Of a DNA stretch of 64,000 nucleotides, positions 44,499 to 52,902 are shown piece after piece (within the stretch, counting starts at the first letter, position 1; the number at the start of each line of letters is the position of its first letter). Below the pieces are notes generated by a model that worked only from the letters and a program-made list of their open reading frames with translations, was not told the origin of the DNA and made no database searches. Made by a program: the position numbers and the translations under genes. Source of the stretch: Pseudescherichia sp032055545 (GTDB taxonomy: Bacteria > Pseudomonadota > Gammaproteobacteria > Enterobacterales > Enterobacteriaceae); NCBI GenBank assembly GCA_032055545.1, contig DAMBQR010000001.1:83492-147491 (forward strand), written 5' to 3'.

Positions 44499-45317
44499 AT
44501 GACCTCGCGAGTTATTGCACTGGATTTAGACGGCACGCTGCTGACCCCCACAAAGACCCTGCTCCCCTCTTCGCTTCAGGCGCTGGCTCGCGCCAGGGAA
44601 GCGGGCTTCACACCGATCATTGTGACCGGCCGGCACCATGTTGCCATCCATCCTTTTTATCAGGCACTGGCGCTCGATACACCTGCAATTTGTTGTAACG
44701 GCACCTATTCGTATGATTATCAGGCAAAAAAGGTCATTGAAGCCGATCCGCTCCCTGTTACTCACGCGCTGCAACTTATTGATATGCTCAATGAGCATCA
44801 GGTTCACGCGCTGATGTACGTGGACAATGAGATGGTGTACGAGACGCCGACCGGACATGTGCTGCGCACCCGCAACTGGGCGCAGTCGCTGCCGCCGGAG
44901 CAGCGCCCGGTCTTTACCCAGGTCGATTCGCTGGCGCAGACCGCCCGCGAGGTGAACGCCATCTGGAAGTTTGCCCTTACCGATGAGGACAGCGCTAAAC
45001 TCAACGCTTTCGCCCTTGAGGTAGAGCAGCAGCTGGGTCTGGAATGCGAGCGCTCCTGGCACGATCAGGTAGACATCGCTCGCCAGGGCAACAGTAAAGG
45101 CAAGCGTCTCGCTCAGTGGGTGGCCTCGCAGGGGCTGTCAATGGAGGATGTCGTAGCGTTTGGCGATAACTTTAACGATATCAGCATGCTGAAATCAGCA
45201 GGCATTGGCGTGGCGATGGGCAACGCGGCGGATGAGGTGAAAGCCCACGCCGACATAGTGATTGGCGACAATACCACCGATACCATCGCCGAATTTATCT
45301 ACACTCGCCTGCTGTAA
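44499..45317 (+). CDS. ybhA: HAD-family (Cof-type) pyridoxal phosphate/sugar phosphatase YbhA
   Basis: A 272-residue HAD phosphatase. Motif I is DLDGTLL (Asp nucleophile about residue 9), motif II VTGRH, motif III includes NSKGKRLAQW, and motif IV is FGDNFNDISML. The C2-type cap lies between residues about 85 and 190. E. coli YbhA dephosphorylates pyridoxal 5'-phosphate and sugar phosphates. It is transcribed divergently from pgl and convergently with modC, with stops on adjacent bases. Confidence 0.93.
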   Translation: MTSRVIALDLDGTLLTPTKTLLPSSLQALARAREAGFTPIIVTGRHHVAIHPFYQALALDTPAICCNGTYSYDYQAKKVIEADPLPVTHALQLIDMLNEHQVHALMYVDNEMVYETPTGHVLRTRNWAQSLPPEQRPVFTQVDSLAQTAREVNAIWKFALTDEDSAKLNAFALEVEQQLGLECERSWHDQVDIARQGNSKGKRLAQWVASQGLSMEDVVAFGDNFNDISMLKSAGIGVAMGNAADEVKAHADIVIGDNTTDTIAEFIYTRLL

Positions 45318-46376
45318 TCAGGTCGCGATCGAGACGCTCTTGATCTGGGCATAGAGCCACAGGCCAGGCTTGATGCCCAGCTCATCCCTGGCCCACGGGC
45401 TGATGCGCGCCCAGAGCGTGCGGCTGCCCACCTCAAGCTGAACCTCGACCTGGCCCTGATCGTCGTAGCACTGGGCCACCTTCGCCCGCAGGATATTGCG
45501 TATACTGCTGTGGACCGGGGGCTGTAGTACCAGCGAGACGTCTGAGGCCTGAATACGGATGCGCAGCGCAGTCTGTAGCGGGCTGTCGATTTTATTCACC
45601 CACAGATGCTGATCGCCCAGCGCCAGCGCGGTCATAGCGTAGTGCGGATGGTGCTCCAGCACGCTCACCTTCAGCACGCTGCTCTGCTGCTCCGGCGGCA
45701 GCCACGGGTTCATGACCCGGCTGCCCCAGATCTCCTCCAGATTGCCAAAGGCCTTCACCTCCCCGGCCTCCAGCACCATCACCTTATCGGCAAGATGGAG
45801 GATCTCATCCAGCGAGTGGCTGACGTAAAGCATCGGGATGTTGATCTCCCGTGCCAGCCGTTGCAGATAGGGTAGCAGCTCACGTTTGCGGGGGATATCC
45901 AGCGAGGCCAGCGGCTCGTCGAGAAGCAGCAGCTCAGGGGCGGTAAGCAGCGCCCGGCCAATCGCCACCCGCTGCTTCTCGCCGCCGGAGAGGCTTCCCG
46001 GCAGCCGGTCGAGCAGTGGCTCGATGCCCAGCAGGGCCACCAGCCTGTCGAACTGCCCGGCCATGCTTTTTGCCATGCCGTAGCGCAGGTTGCCGCGCAC
46101 CTTGTAGTGGGGAAAGAGGCGCGCATCCTGGAAAACATAGCCAATCCGCCGCTTCTCCGGCGGCAGGCAGATATTTTTTTCGGTATCGTTCAGCACCCGC
46201 TCGTTGAGCACGATACGCCCCCGCTGCGGGCGCGTCAGGCCGCCGACGGCGTTAATCAGCGAGGTTTTCCCCGCCCCAGAGACGCCAAAAATGGCGGTGA
46301 TGCCGCTGGCAGGTAGATCTGCCTCAACGTGCAGCCGGTGCGTGCCCAGCGTCTGGGTAAAATCGAGCTCCAGCAT
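45318..46376 (-). CDS. modC: Molybdate ABC transporter ATP-binding protein ModC
   Basis: A 352-residue ABC ATPase. Walker A is GVSGAGKTS (31-39), the signature is LSGGEKQRVAIGRAL and Walker B is LLLDEPLASLD. The C-terminal Mop/TOBE domain (about 285-352) can bind oxyanion for transinhibition. It is the last gene of modABC, 3 nt after modB. With ModB it drives molybdate import. Confidence 0.97.
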   Translation of the reverse strand: MLELDFTQTLGTHRLHVEADLPASGITAIFGVSGAGKTSLINAVGGLTRPQRGRIVLNERVLNDTEKNICLPPEKRRIGYVFQDARLFPHYKVRGNLRYGMAKSMAGQFDRLVALLGIEPLLDRLPGSLSGGEKQRVAIGRALLTAPELLLLDEPLASLDIPRKRELLPYLQRLAREINIPMLYVSHSLDEILHLADKVMVLEAGEVKAFGNLEEIWGSRVMNPWLPPEQQSSVLKVSVLEHHPHYAMTALALGDQHLWVNKIDSPLQTALRIRIQASDVSLVLQPPVHSSIRNILRAKVAQCYDDQGQVEVQLEVGSRTLWARISPWARDELGIKPGLWLYAQIKSVSIAT

Positions 46377-46379
46377 GAT

Positions 46380-47069
46380 CTATCTCCCCGTCCGCTCGCG
46401 GCTGATCCGCGCCAGCCACTCGGAGACCAGCAGCGAAACCAGCGCCAGCACAATCGAGATCAGACACAGCCGCGCCGCCGCGCCTTCGCCGCCGGGGGTC
46501 TGGATCAGAGTGTACATCGCCGACGGAATGGTGCGCGTTTCACCGGGGATGTTAGAAACAAAGGTAATGGTCGCGCCAAACTCGCCAAGGGAGCGGGCAA
46601 AGGCCAGCACCGTCCCGACGATGATCCCCGGCAGGGTCAGCGGCAGCGTAATGGTCATAAAGACCCGCCAGCGCCCGGCTCCGAGGGTACGCGCCGCCTG
46701 CTCAAGCCGAAGGTCAACCCCCTCCAGTGCCAGGCGGATGGCCCGCACCATCAGCGGGAACGACATTACCGCCGCCGCCAGCACCGCGCCGCGCCAGCTA
46801 AAGGCAAAGGTGAGGCCAAACCAGTCGTAGAGCCACTCGCCGATAAAGCCCCGCCGGCCCATCGCAATGAGCAGCAGGTAGCCCACCACCACGGGGGGCA
46901 GAACGAGAGGGAGATGTAAAAGGCTATCGAGCAGGGCCTTGCCCGGAAAGGTACAGCGTACCAGCAGCCAGGCAAAGAAGATCCCAAAGGGCAAGCTGAA
47001 GAGGACAGCCAGGGAGGAGACTTTCAGGCTCAGCAATACCGCCTGCCATTCGGGATCGGTCAATATCAT
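46380..47069 (-). CDS. modB: Molybdate ABC transporter permease ModB
   Basis: A 229-residue permease with five membrane spans, the usual length. The EAA loop EQAARTLGAGRWRVFMTITLPLTLPG contacts ModC (quoted in part). The start overlaps the modA stop by 4 nt (ATGA). Confidence 0.97.
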   Translation of the reverse strand: MILTDPEWQAVLLSLKVSSLAVLFSLPFGIFFAWLLVRCTFPGKALLDSLLHLPLVLPPVVVGYLLLIAMGRRGFIGEWLYDWFGLTFAFSWRGAVLAAAVMSFPLMVRAIRLALEGVDLRLEQAARTLGAGRWRVFMTITLPLTLPGIIVGTVLAFARSLGEFGATITFVSNIPGETRTIPSAMYTLIQTPGGEGAAARLCLISIVLALVSLLVSEWLARISRERTGR

Positions 47070-47842
47070 TCGTGCGTCGTAAATCCGTAACGTTTAAAGA
47101 TTTCAGAAGCCTGCGGGCCTTTCAGATAGTCATAAAACGCGCTAACCGTGGCGTTTTTATGCCCATCGACGATCGCCAGCGGGTATTCCACTTTTTTATG
47201 CGAATCATCCGGGAAGGTGCCGATCACCTTCACGCCCTTGCTGGCGACCGCATCAGAGCCGTAGACAATGCCCAGCGGGGCTTCATTGCGCTCGACCAGC
47301 GCCAGCGCGCCACGCACGTCCTCTGCCGGGGCAAGCTTCGGCGATAGGGTATCCCATGCCCCCAGCTTCTGTAACGCCTCTTTGGCGTAGATGCCCGCCG
47401 GGACATGCTCCGGATCGCCCACGGCCAGACGGCCACCCTTCAGCAGGCTGGTCCAGTTGGTTTTATCATTAATAGCGATCTCACCCTGGGCGCTCGCTGT
47501 TGGCGCGACCACCACCAGGCTGTTGCCAAGCAGCGTTTCACGGCTGGCGGTATCAATCGCCTTTTTCTCTACCGCGTAGTCCATCCACTTCTGATCGGCG
47601 GAGATAAAGAGATCGGCAGGCGCACCGGCCTCAATCTGGCGGGCCAGCGTTGAGGAGGAGGCAAACGACGAGACGACCTTAACCTTTTTCTCTTTCGTAT
47701 AGGCAGTGGCGATATCCTGCATCGCGTTGGTCAGCGATGCGGCGGCGAACACCGTAATCTTGCTCTCATCCGCCAGAGCGTGGCCAGCGAGTGAAAGGGT
47801 TAATGTCGCACCTGCTAATAAGCGTAATCCCGAACGTGCCAT
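47066..47842 (-). CDS. modA: Molybdate-binding periplasmic protein ModA
   Basis: A 258-residue binding protein with a signal peptide (1-24, ending GHALA). Ligand-site segments are VFAAASLTNAMQDIA, SFASSSTLARQIEAGAPADLF and YGSDAVASKG. It captures molybdate or tungstate for ModBC. A ModE palindrome lies 20 nt upstream of the start, implying repression when molybdate is plentiful. Confidence 0.97.
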   Translation of the reverse strand: MARSGLRLLAGATLTLSLAGHALADESKITVFAAASLTNAMQDIATAYTKEKKVKVVSSFASSSTLARQIEAGAPADLFISADQKWMDYAVEKKAIDTASRETLLGNSLVVVAPTASAQGEIAINDKTNWTSLLKGGRLAVGDPEHVPAGIYAKEALQKLGAWDTLSPKLAPAEDVRGALALVERNEAPLGIVYGSDAVASKGVKVIGTFPDDSHKKVEYPLAIVDGHKNATVSAFYDYLKGPQASEIFKRYGFTTHE

Positions 47843-47861
47843 ATCTGACTCCTGTGAGTGG

Positions 47862-47885
47862 CGTTATATACATCGTAATATAACG
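47862..47885. promoter_or_regulatory. ModE operator of modABC
   Basis: CGTTATAT and ATATAACG form perfect 8-bp arms with an 8-nt spacer. It is the ModE-type palindrome and the counterpart of the box at 25090. Confidence 0.85.
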
Positions 47886-47980
47886 ATTACCCTCGGGTTT
47901 TTACAGGGTTTATTTATACTGCTTAAGCAGTCACCCTCGGTAAAACAGATATCGGCAACGGGTAAAAAAGCTTGAATAGC

Positions 47981-48002
47981 AAAACGCCCGCAGAAGCGGG
48001 CG
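47981..48002 (-). terminator. Rho-independent terminator after acrZ
   Basis: On the minus strand CGCCCGC and GCGGGCG pair around a 4-nt loop and are followed by TTTT. It separates acrZ from the mod promoter. Confidence 0.85.
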
Positions 48003-48013
48003 TCTTTAAGAAA

Positions 48014-48163
48014 CTAGCGGGACTCTCTGGACCGGTCTTTGTGGCCGATGCCGGAAAAAATGTTGAACACTTCACCGAGGCCGTAGATTGCCCCAAGAAT
48101 GATGGCCATCACCACGGGTACCATGATCACCGCGAATACCAGACTTTTCAATAACTCTAACAT
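48014..48163 (-). CDS. acrZ: AcrAB-TolC efflux accessory small protein AcrZ (YbhT)
   Basis: A 49-residue inner-membrane peptide read on the minus strand. MLELLKSLVFAVIMVPVV starts a single hydrophobic helix running to about residue 30, followed by EVFNIFSGIGHKDRS. It matches E. coli AcrZ except in the last residues. AcrZ binds AcrB and changes its substrate preference, for example for chloramphenicol and tetracycline. GGAG precedes the ATG. The position between modA and divergent modE is the same as in E. coli. Confidence 0.95.
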   Translation of the reverse strand: MLELLKSLVFAVIMVPVVMAIILGAIYGLGEVFNIFSGIGHKDRSRESR

Positions 48164-48290
48164 GGTCTACTCCAGATATAGTGAAGTTATCATTCTAACC
48201 TGGTCGCGCAGAATTACACGTCCCTTTTGTGCGATGCCCCTTGCGCCCGTGACCATTTACGTCACAATACCCTTTTTACAAGGATTGACT

Positions 48291-49079
48291 ATGCAGGCTG
48301 AAATCCTCCTTACCCTCCGGCTCCAGCAGCGGCTTTTTGCCGATCCCAGACGTATTACCCTCCTTAAACAGATAGAGCAGACCGGATCCATCAGCCAGGG
48401 AGCGAAGAACGCCGGTATTAGCTACAAAAGCGCGTGGGACGCCATCAACGAGATGAACCAGCTCAGCGAGCAGACCCTGGTCGATCGCGCTACCGGCGGC
48501 AAAGGGGGCGGCGGCGCGCAGCTTACGCGCTACGGCCAGCGGCTGATTCAGCTCTACGATCTGCTGGCGCAGATCCAGCAGAAAGCCTTCGATGTGCTCA
48601 GCGACGACGATGCCCTGCCCCTCAACAGCCTGCTGGCGGCCATCTCCCGCTTCTCCTTGCAGACCAGCGCCCGCAACCAGTGGTTCGGCACAGTGACCGG
48701 CCGGGATCATACCCAGGTTCAACAGCATGTCGATGTCCTGCTGGCGGACGGCACCACCCGGCTGAAGGCGGCCCTGACCGCCCGTAGCGGCGAGCGTCTC
48801 GGGCTGGACGAGGGCAAAGAGGTGCTGGTGCTGCTAAAAGCCCCGTGGGTGAATATTACCCAGAATAGTGCCGCCGCCGCCGCCGCCGATAACCAGCTGC
48901 CGGGACGCATCAGCCATATCGAGCACGGCGAGGCACAGAGCGAAGTGCTGATGACCCTGCCGGACGGCCAGACGCTGTGCGCCACCGTCACGCGGGAGCA
49001 GGCAGACCAGCTGGCACCAGGGAGCGACGCGATCGCCTACTTCAACGCTGACCGGATCATCGTCGCCACCCTCTGCTAA
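48291..49079 (+). CDS. modE: Molybdate-dependent transcriptional regulator ModE
   Basis: A 262-residue regulator. The N-terminal winged helix has GSISQGAKNAGISYKSAWDA and ATGGKGGGGAQLTRYG. Two C-terminal Mop/TOBE domains (about 125-190 and 195-262) bind molybdate, with SARNQWFGTV and the LC terminus. ATG 48291 follows AAGGATT. It represses modABC and activates moaA and other molybdoenzyme genes. An Ala run (SAAAAAADN) lies in the linker between the domains. Confidence 0.97.
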   Translation: MQAEILLTLRLQQRLFADPRRITLLKQIEQTGSISQGAKNAGISYKSAWDAINEMNQLSEQTLVDRATGGKGGGGAQLTRYGQRLIQLYDLLAQIQQKAFDVLSDDDALPLNSLLAAISRFSLQTSARNQWFGTVTGRDHTQVQQHVDVLLADGTTRLKAALTARSGERLGLDEGKEVLVLLKAPWVNITQNSAAAAAADNQLPGRISHIEHGEAQSEVLMTLPDGQTLCATVTREQADQLAPGSDAIAYFNADRIIVATLC

Positions 49080-49161
49080 GCCGCCGGGCGCAAAGCGCAT
49101 TGACAATCCCGCCGCCAGCACGTATCTCTGTGCACTACTGCTGCAAAAAATGGGATACGTC

Positions 49162-50634
49162 ATGTCGTTATTGCATATTTCGCAAGGCACGTTTCGTCTT
49201 AGCGACACACGCACGCTGGCTATCAGCGACCTTACGCTGCGCGCCGGTGAAAGCTGGGCCTTTGTCGGCACCAACGGCAGCGGCAAATCGGCCCTCGCCA
49301 GGGCGCTGGCCGGTGAGCTTACCCTGCTGAAAGGGACGCGGGAGAGCACTTTTACCCGCGTCACCCGCCTCTCCTTTGAACAGCTGCAAAAGCTGGTCAG
49401 CGATGAATGGCAGCGGAACAACACCGATCTGCTCAGCCCTGGCGAAGAGGATACCGGCCGTACCACGGCGCAAATTATTCAGGAAGAGGTGAACGATCCG
49501 ACGCGCTGCGCCGAGCTGGCCACCCGCTTCGGCATTAGCGGCCTGCTCGATCGCCGCTTTAAGTACCTCTCGACCGGCGAGACGCGCAAGACCCTGCTCT
49601 GTCAGGCGCTGATGGCCGATCCCGAACTGCTGATTTTAGATGAGCCATTTGACGGGCTGGACGTGGCCTCCCGCGCCCAGCTGGCAGAGCTGTTGGGTCA
49701 GCTAAATGCCCAGGGCATTACCCTCGCGCTGGTGCTTAACCGCTTCGATGAGATCCCGGGCTTTGTCGCCAATGCCGGGGTACTGGTGGACTGCACCCTG
49801 AGCGAGACAGGTGCGAAGCAGGCTCTGCTGGAGCAGGCCCTGATTGCCCAGCTGGCGCACAGCGAGACGCTGGCGGACATCACCCTGCCGCCGCCGGATG
49901 ACACGCCTGCCCATCACCTGCTGGCAACCGATGCGCCACGCATCGTACTTAACGACGGCGTGGTCTCCTATAACGATCGCCCCATCATTAACCATCTGAG
50001 CTGGACCGTGAATCCCGGCGAGCATTGGCAGATTATCGGCCCTAACGGGGCGGGTAAATCGACGCTGCTTAACCTGATTACCGGCGATCACCCCCAGGGC
50101 TACAGTAACGATCTCACTCTGTTCGGCATTCGTCGGGGCAGCGGCGAGACCATCTGGGATATCAAAAAGCATATCGGCTACGTCAGCAGCAGTCTGCATC
50201 TGGAGTACCGGGTCAGCACCACGGTGCGTAATGTGATCCTCTCCGGCTATTTTGACTCGATTGGCATCTACCAGGCGGTGTCAGATAAGCAGCAGAAGCT
50301 GGTGCAGGGGTGGCTGGATATTTTAGGTATTAACACCCGCACCGCCGATGCGCCTTTCCATAGCCTCTCCTGGGGGCAGCAGCGTCTGGCATTGATTGTC
50401 CGGGCGCTGGTGAAGCACCCTACCCTGCTGATCCTCGATGAGCCGTTACAGGGTCTGGATCCGCTTAATCGGCAGCTGGTCCGCCGCTTTGTGGACGTGC
50501 TGATAGGCCAGGGCGAAACCCAGCTGCTGTTTGTCTCCCACCATGCCCAGGATGCCCCTGCCTGCATTACCCACCGGCTGCATTTTGTCCCCGAGGGTGA
50601 TAGCTACGGCTATCAGATTGATGCGTTGGTCTAA
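49162..50634 (+). CDS. modF: Tandem ABC ATPase ModF (PhrA)
   Basis: A 490-residue protein of two ABC ATPase domains, without membrane spans. Domain 1 has GTNGSGKSA, LSTGETRK and LLILDEPFDGLD. Domain 2 has GPNGAGKST, LSWGQQRLALIVRAL and LLILDEPLQGLD. It follows modE by about 80 nt, as in E. coli. It is linked by homology to molybdenum metabolism, but its role is not clear. Confidence 0.95.
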   Translation: MSLLHISQGTFRLSDTRTLAISDLTLRAGESWAFVGTNGSGKSALARALAGELTLLKGTRESTFTRVTRLSFEQLQKLVSDEWQRNNTDLLSPGEEDTGRTTAQIIQEEVNDPTRCAELATRFGISGLLDRRFKYLSTGETRKTLLCQALMADPELLILDEPFDGLDVASRAQLAELLGQLNAQGITLALVLNRFDEIPGFVANAGVLVDCTLSETGAKQALLEQALIAQLAHSETLADITLPPPDDTPAHHLLATDAPRIVLNDGVVSYNDRPIINHLSWTVNPGEHWQIIGPNGAGKSTLLNLITGDHPQGYSNDLTLFGIRRGSGETIWDIKKHIGYVSSSLHLEYRVSTTVRNVILSGYFDSIGIYQAVSDKQQKLVQGWLDILGINTRTADAPFHSLSWGQQRLALIVRALVKHPTLLILDEPLQGLDPLNRQLVRRFVDVLIGQGETQLLFVSHHAQDAPACITHRLHFVPEGDSYGYQIDALV

Positions 50635-50671
50635 GCCATCTGGCTGACAATTTTCAGACCAGGCGCAGAGT

Positions 50672-50712
50672 GGCACTTTAATTATTTGATTTTTAATCAT
50701 ATTTAAAGTGCC
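50672..50712. repeat. Imperfect 41-nt palindrome between modF and the gal promoter
   Basis: GGCACTTTAA and TTTAAAGTGCC form the outer arms, with TGATT/AATCA inside. It lies 37 nt after the modF stop and 21 nt before the gal operator. It may be a modF transcript end, but lacks a clear T-run. Confidence 0.55.
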
Positions 50713-50732
50713 CCTCCTGCTGCGATCTTTTA

Positions 50733-50748
50733 GTGTAAGCGATTCCAC
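50733..50748. promoter_or_regulatory. External GalR/GalS operator (OE) of gal
   Basis: GTGTAAGCGATTCCAC fits the GalR consensus and differs by one base from the E. coli OE as recalled. It pairs with the internal operator at 50846 for DNA looping. Confidence 0.9.
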
Positions 50749-50790
50749 TAGTTTCGTTCATGTCACACTTTTTGCATCTCTGTTATGCTA
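50746..50790 (+). promoter_or_regulatory. gal promoter with CRP half-site and overlapping -10 elements
   Basis: The TGTCACACTTTT segment (TCACA at 50763-50767) matches the strong half of the E. coli gal CRP site. TATGCTA at 50784-50790 matches the P2 -10, and TATCGTA just after it corresponds to P1. The galE start is about 37 nt downstream. Confidence 0.75.
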
Positions 50791-50826
50791 TCGTAATTAG
50801 ATAACATAGGGTTAATGGAGCCAAAT

Positions 50827-51843
50827 ATGCGAGTTCTGGTTACAGGTGGTAGCGGTTACATTGGCAGTCATACCTGCGTACAACTGCTGCAAAACGGCCA
50901 TGATGTCGTTATCCTCGATAATCTCTGCAACAGCAAGCAAAGCGTACTGCCGGTGATCGCCCGTCTGGGTGGCAAAGACGCCACCTTTGTCGAAGGCGAT
51001 ATCCGTAACGAAGCGCTGCTGACTGAAGTGCTGCACGACCATGCGATCGATACGGTGATCCACTTTGCTGGCCTGAAGGCCGTGGGTGAATCGGTGGCGA
51101 AGCCGCTGGAGTACTACGATAACAACGTTAACGGTACCCTGCGCCTTGTCGCTGCCATGCGCGCGGCTAACGTCAAAAACCTTATCTTTAGCTCATCGGC
51201 CACCGTCTATGGCGACCAGCCGAAGATCCCCTACGTGGAGAGCTTCCCGACCGGCACACCGCAAAGCCCCTATGGCAAGAGCAAGCTGATGGTAGAGCAG
51301 ATCCTCACCGACCTGCAAAAAGCCGACCCGGAGTGGAGCATCGCCCTGCTGCGCTACTTCAACCCGGTTGGCGCGCATCCGTCAGGCGACATGGGTGAAG
51401 ATCCGCAGGGCATCCCAAATAACCTGATGCCCTACATCGCACAGGTGGCGGTAGGCCGCCGCGAATCGCTGGCTATCTTTGGCAACGACTATCCGACCGA
51501 AGACGGCACCGGCGTGCGCGACTACATCCACGTAATGGATCTGGCGGACGGCCACGTCGCCGCCATGCAGACGCTGGCAGGCAAAGCCGGAGTACATATC
51601 TATAACCTGGGCGCCGGGGTCGGCAGCAGCGTTCTGGACGTAGTAAACGCCTTCAGCAAAGCCTGCGGCAAACCGATTAACTACCACTTCGCCCCGCGCC
51701 GCGAAGGCGATCTGCCCGCCTACTGGGCCGACGCCAGCCGCGCCGACAAAGAGCTGAACTGGCGCGTCACCCGCTCCCTCGATGAGATGGCGCAGGACAC
51801 CTGGCGCTGGCAGTCCCGCCACCCTCAGGGCTATGCGGATTAA
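50827..51843 (+). CDS. galE: UDP-glucose 4-epimerase
   Basis: A 338-residue extended short-chain dehydrogenase. GGSGYIGSH binds NAD, the catalytic Ser/Tyr-Lys site lies in SSSATVYGD and YGKSK (Tyr about 149), and GVRDYIHVMDLADGH is conserved. ATG 50827 (MRVLVTGG) follows a GGAG site. The internal Gal operator lies inside codons 7-12. It interconverts UDP-galactose and UDP-glucose and is the first gene of galETKM. Confidence 0.98.
   Translation: MRVLVTGGSGYIGSHTCVQLLQNGHDVVILDNLCNSKQSVLPVIARLGGKDATFVEGDIRNEALLTEVLHDHAIDTVIHFAGLKAVGESVAKPLEYYDNNVNGTLRLVAAMRAANVKNLIFSSSATVYGDQPKIPYVESFPTGTPQSPYGKSKLMVEQILTDLQKADPEWSIALLRYFNPVGAHPSGDMGEDPQGIPNNLMPYIAQVAVGRRESLAIFGNDYPTEDGTGVRDYIHVMDLADGHVAAMQTLAGKAGVHIYNLGAGVGSSVLDVVNAFSKACGKPINYHFAPRREGDLPAYWADASRADKELNWRVTRSLDEMAQDTWRWQSRHPQGYAD
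50846..50861. promoter_or_regulatory. Internal GalR/GalS operator (OI) within galE
   Basis: GTGGTAGCGGTTACAT lies within the GGSGYIG codons of galE. It is the same site as E. coli OI and lies 113 nt from OE, the spacing needed for the repression loop. Confidence 0.88.
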
Positions 51844-51853
51844 GGAGGATCCT

Positions 51854-52900
51854 ATGACACAGTTTAACCCGGTCGATCACCCCCATCGTCGCTACAATCC
51901 GCTGACCGGTCAGTGGATCCTGGTTTCACCCCACCGCGCCAAGCGTCCGTGGCAGGGCGCGCAGGAGACGCCGTCCCAGCAGAGCCTGCCGGCGCACGAT
52001 CCGGACTGCTTCCTCTGCCCCGGCAACACCCGCGTCACCGGCGATAAAAACCCGGACTATACCGGCACCTTCGTGTTCACTAACGACTTTGCCGCGCTAA
52101 TGAGCGATACGCCAGATGCTCCGGAGAGCGACGATCCGCTGATGCGCTGTCAGAGCGCCCGCGGCGTTAGCCGGGTGATCTGCTTCTCGCCGGATCACAG
52201 CAAAACCCTGCCGGAGCTGAGCCTCCCGGCGCTGGAAGAGGTCGTCCAGACCTGGCAGGCGCAGACCGCCGAGCTGGGTGAGACCTACCCGTGGGTGCAG
52301 GTGTTCGAAAATAAAGGGGCGGCGATGGGCTGCTCTAACCCGCATCCGCACGGCCAGGTGTGGGCCAACAGCTTCCTGCCCAATGAGATTGAGCGGGAAG
52401 ATCGCCTGCAGCGAGACTATTTCGCTGCGCAGGGTACGCCGATGCTGCTGGACTACGTGCAGCGCGAGCAGGCCGACGGCAGCCGTACCGTGGTCGAGAC
52501 CGAACACTGGCTGGCGGTGGTGCCCTACTGGGCGGCGTGGCCGTTTGAGACGCTGCTGCTGCCGAAAGCGGCGGTCCTGCGCATTACCGATCTCAGCGAC
52601 GACCAGCGCAGTGACCTCGCTCTGGCCCTGAAAAAATTAACCAGCCGCTATGACAACCTGTTCCAGTGCTCCTTCCCCTACTCCATGGGCTGGCACGGGG
52701 CACCGTTTAACGGCGAAGAGAATTTACACTGGCAGCTGCACGCCCACTTCTACCCGCCGCTGCTGCGCTCCGCGACCGTGCGTAAGTTTATGGTCGGCTA
52801 CGAAATGCTGGCGGAGACCCAGCGCGACCTGACGGCGGAACAGGCCGCCGAGCGTCTGCGGGCGGTCAGTGATATCCATTTTCGTGAATCAGGAGTTTAA
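51854..52900 (+). CDS. galT: Galactose-1-phosphate uridylyltransferase
   Basis: A 348-residue HIT-superfamily enzyme, the E. coli length. The catalytic His lies in NPHPHGQVW, zinc-site residues in DPDCFLCPGN, and HWQLHAHFYPP near the C-terminus is conserved. GGAGG precedes ATG 51854 by 6-7 nt. It transfers UMP between UDP-glucose and galactose-1-phosphate. Confidence 0.98.
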   Translation: MTQFNPVDHPHRRYNPLTGQWILVSPHRAKRPWQGAQETPSQQSLPAHDPDCFLCPGNTRVTGDKNPDYTGTFVFTNDFAALMSDTPDAPESDDPLMRCQSARGVSRVICFSPDHSKTLPELSLPALEEVVQTWQAQTAELGETYPWVQVFENKGAAMGCSNPHPHGQVWANSFLPNEIEREDRLQRDYFAAQGTPMLLDYVQREQADGSRTVVETEHWLAVVPYWAAWPFETLLLPKAAVLRITDLSDDQRSDLALALKKLTSRYDNLFQCSFPYSMGWHGAPFNGEENLHWQLHAHFYPPLLRSATVRKFMVGYEMLAETQRDLTAEQAAERLRAVSDIHFRESGV

Positions 52901-52902
52901 GC

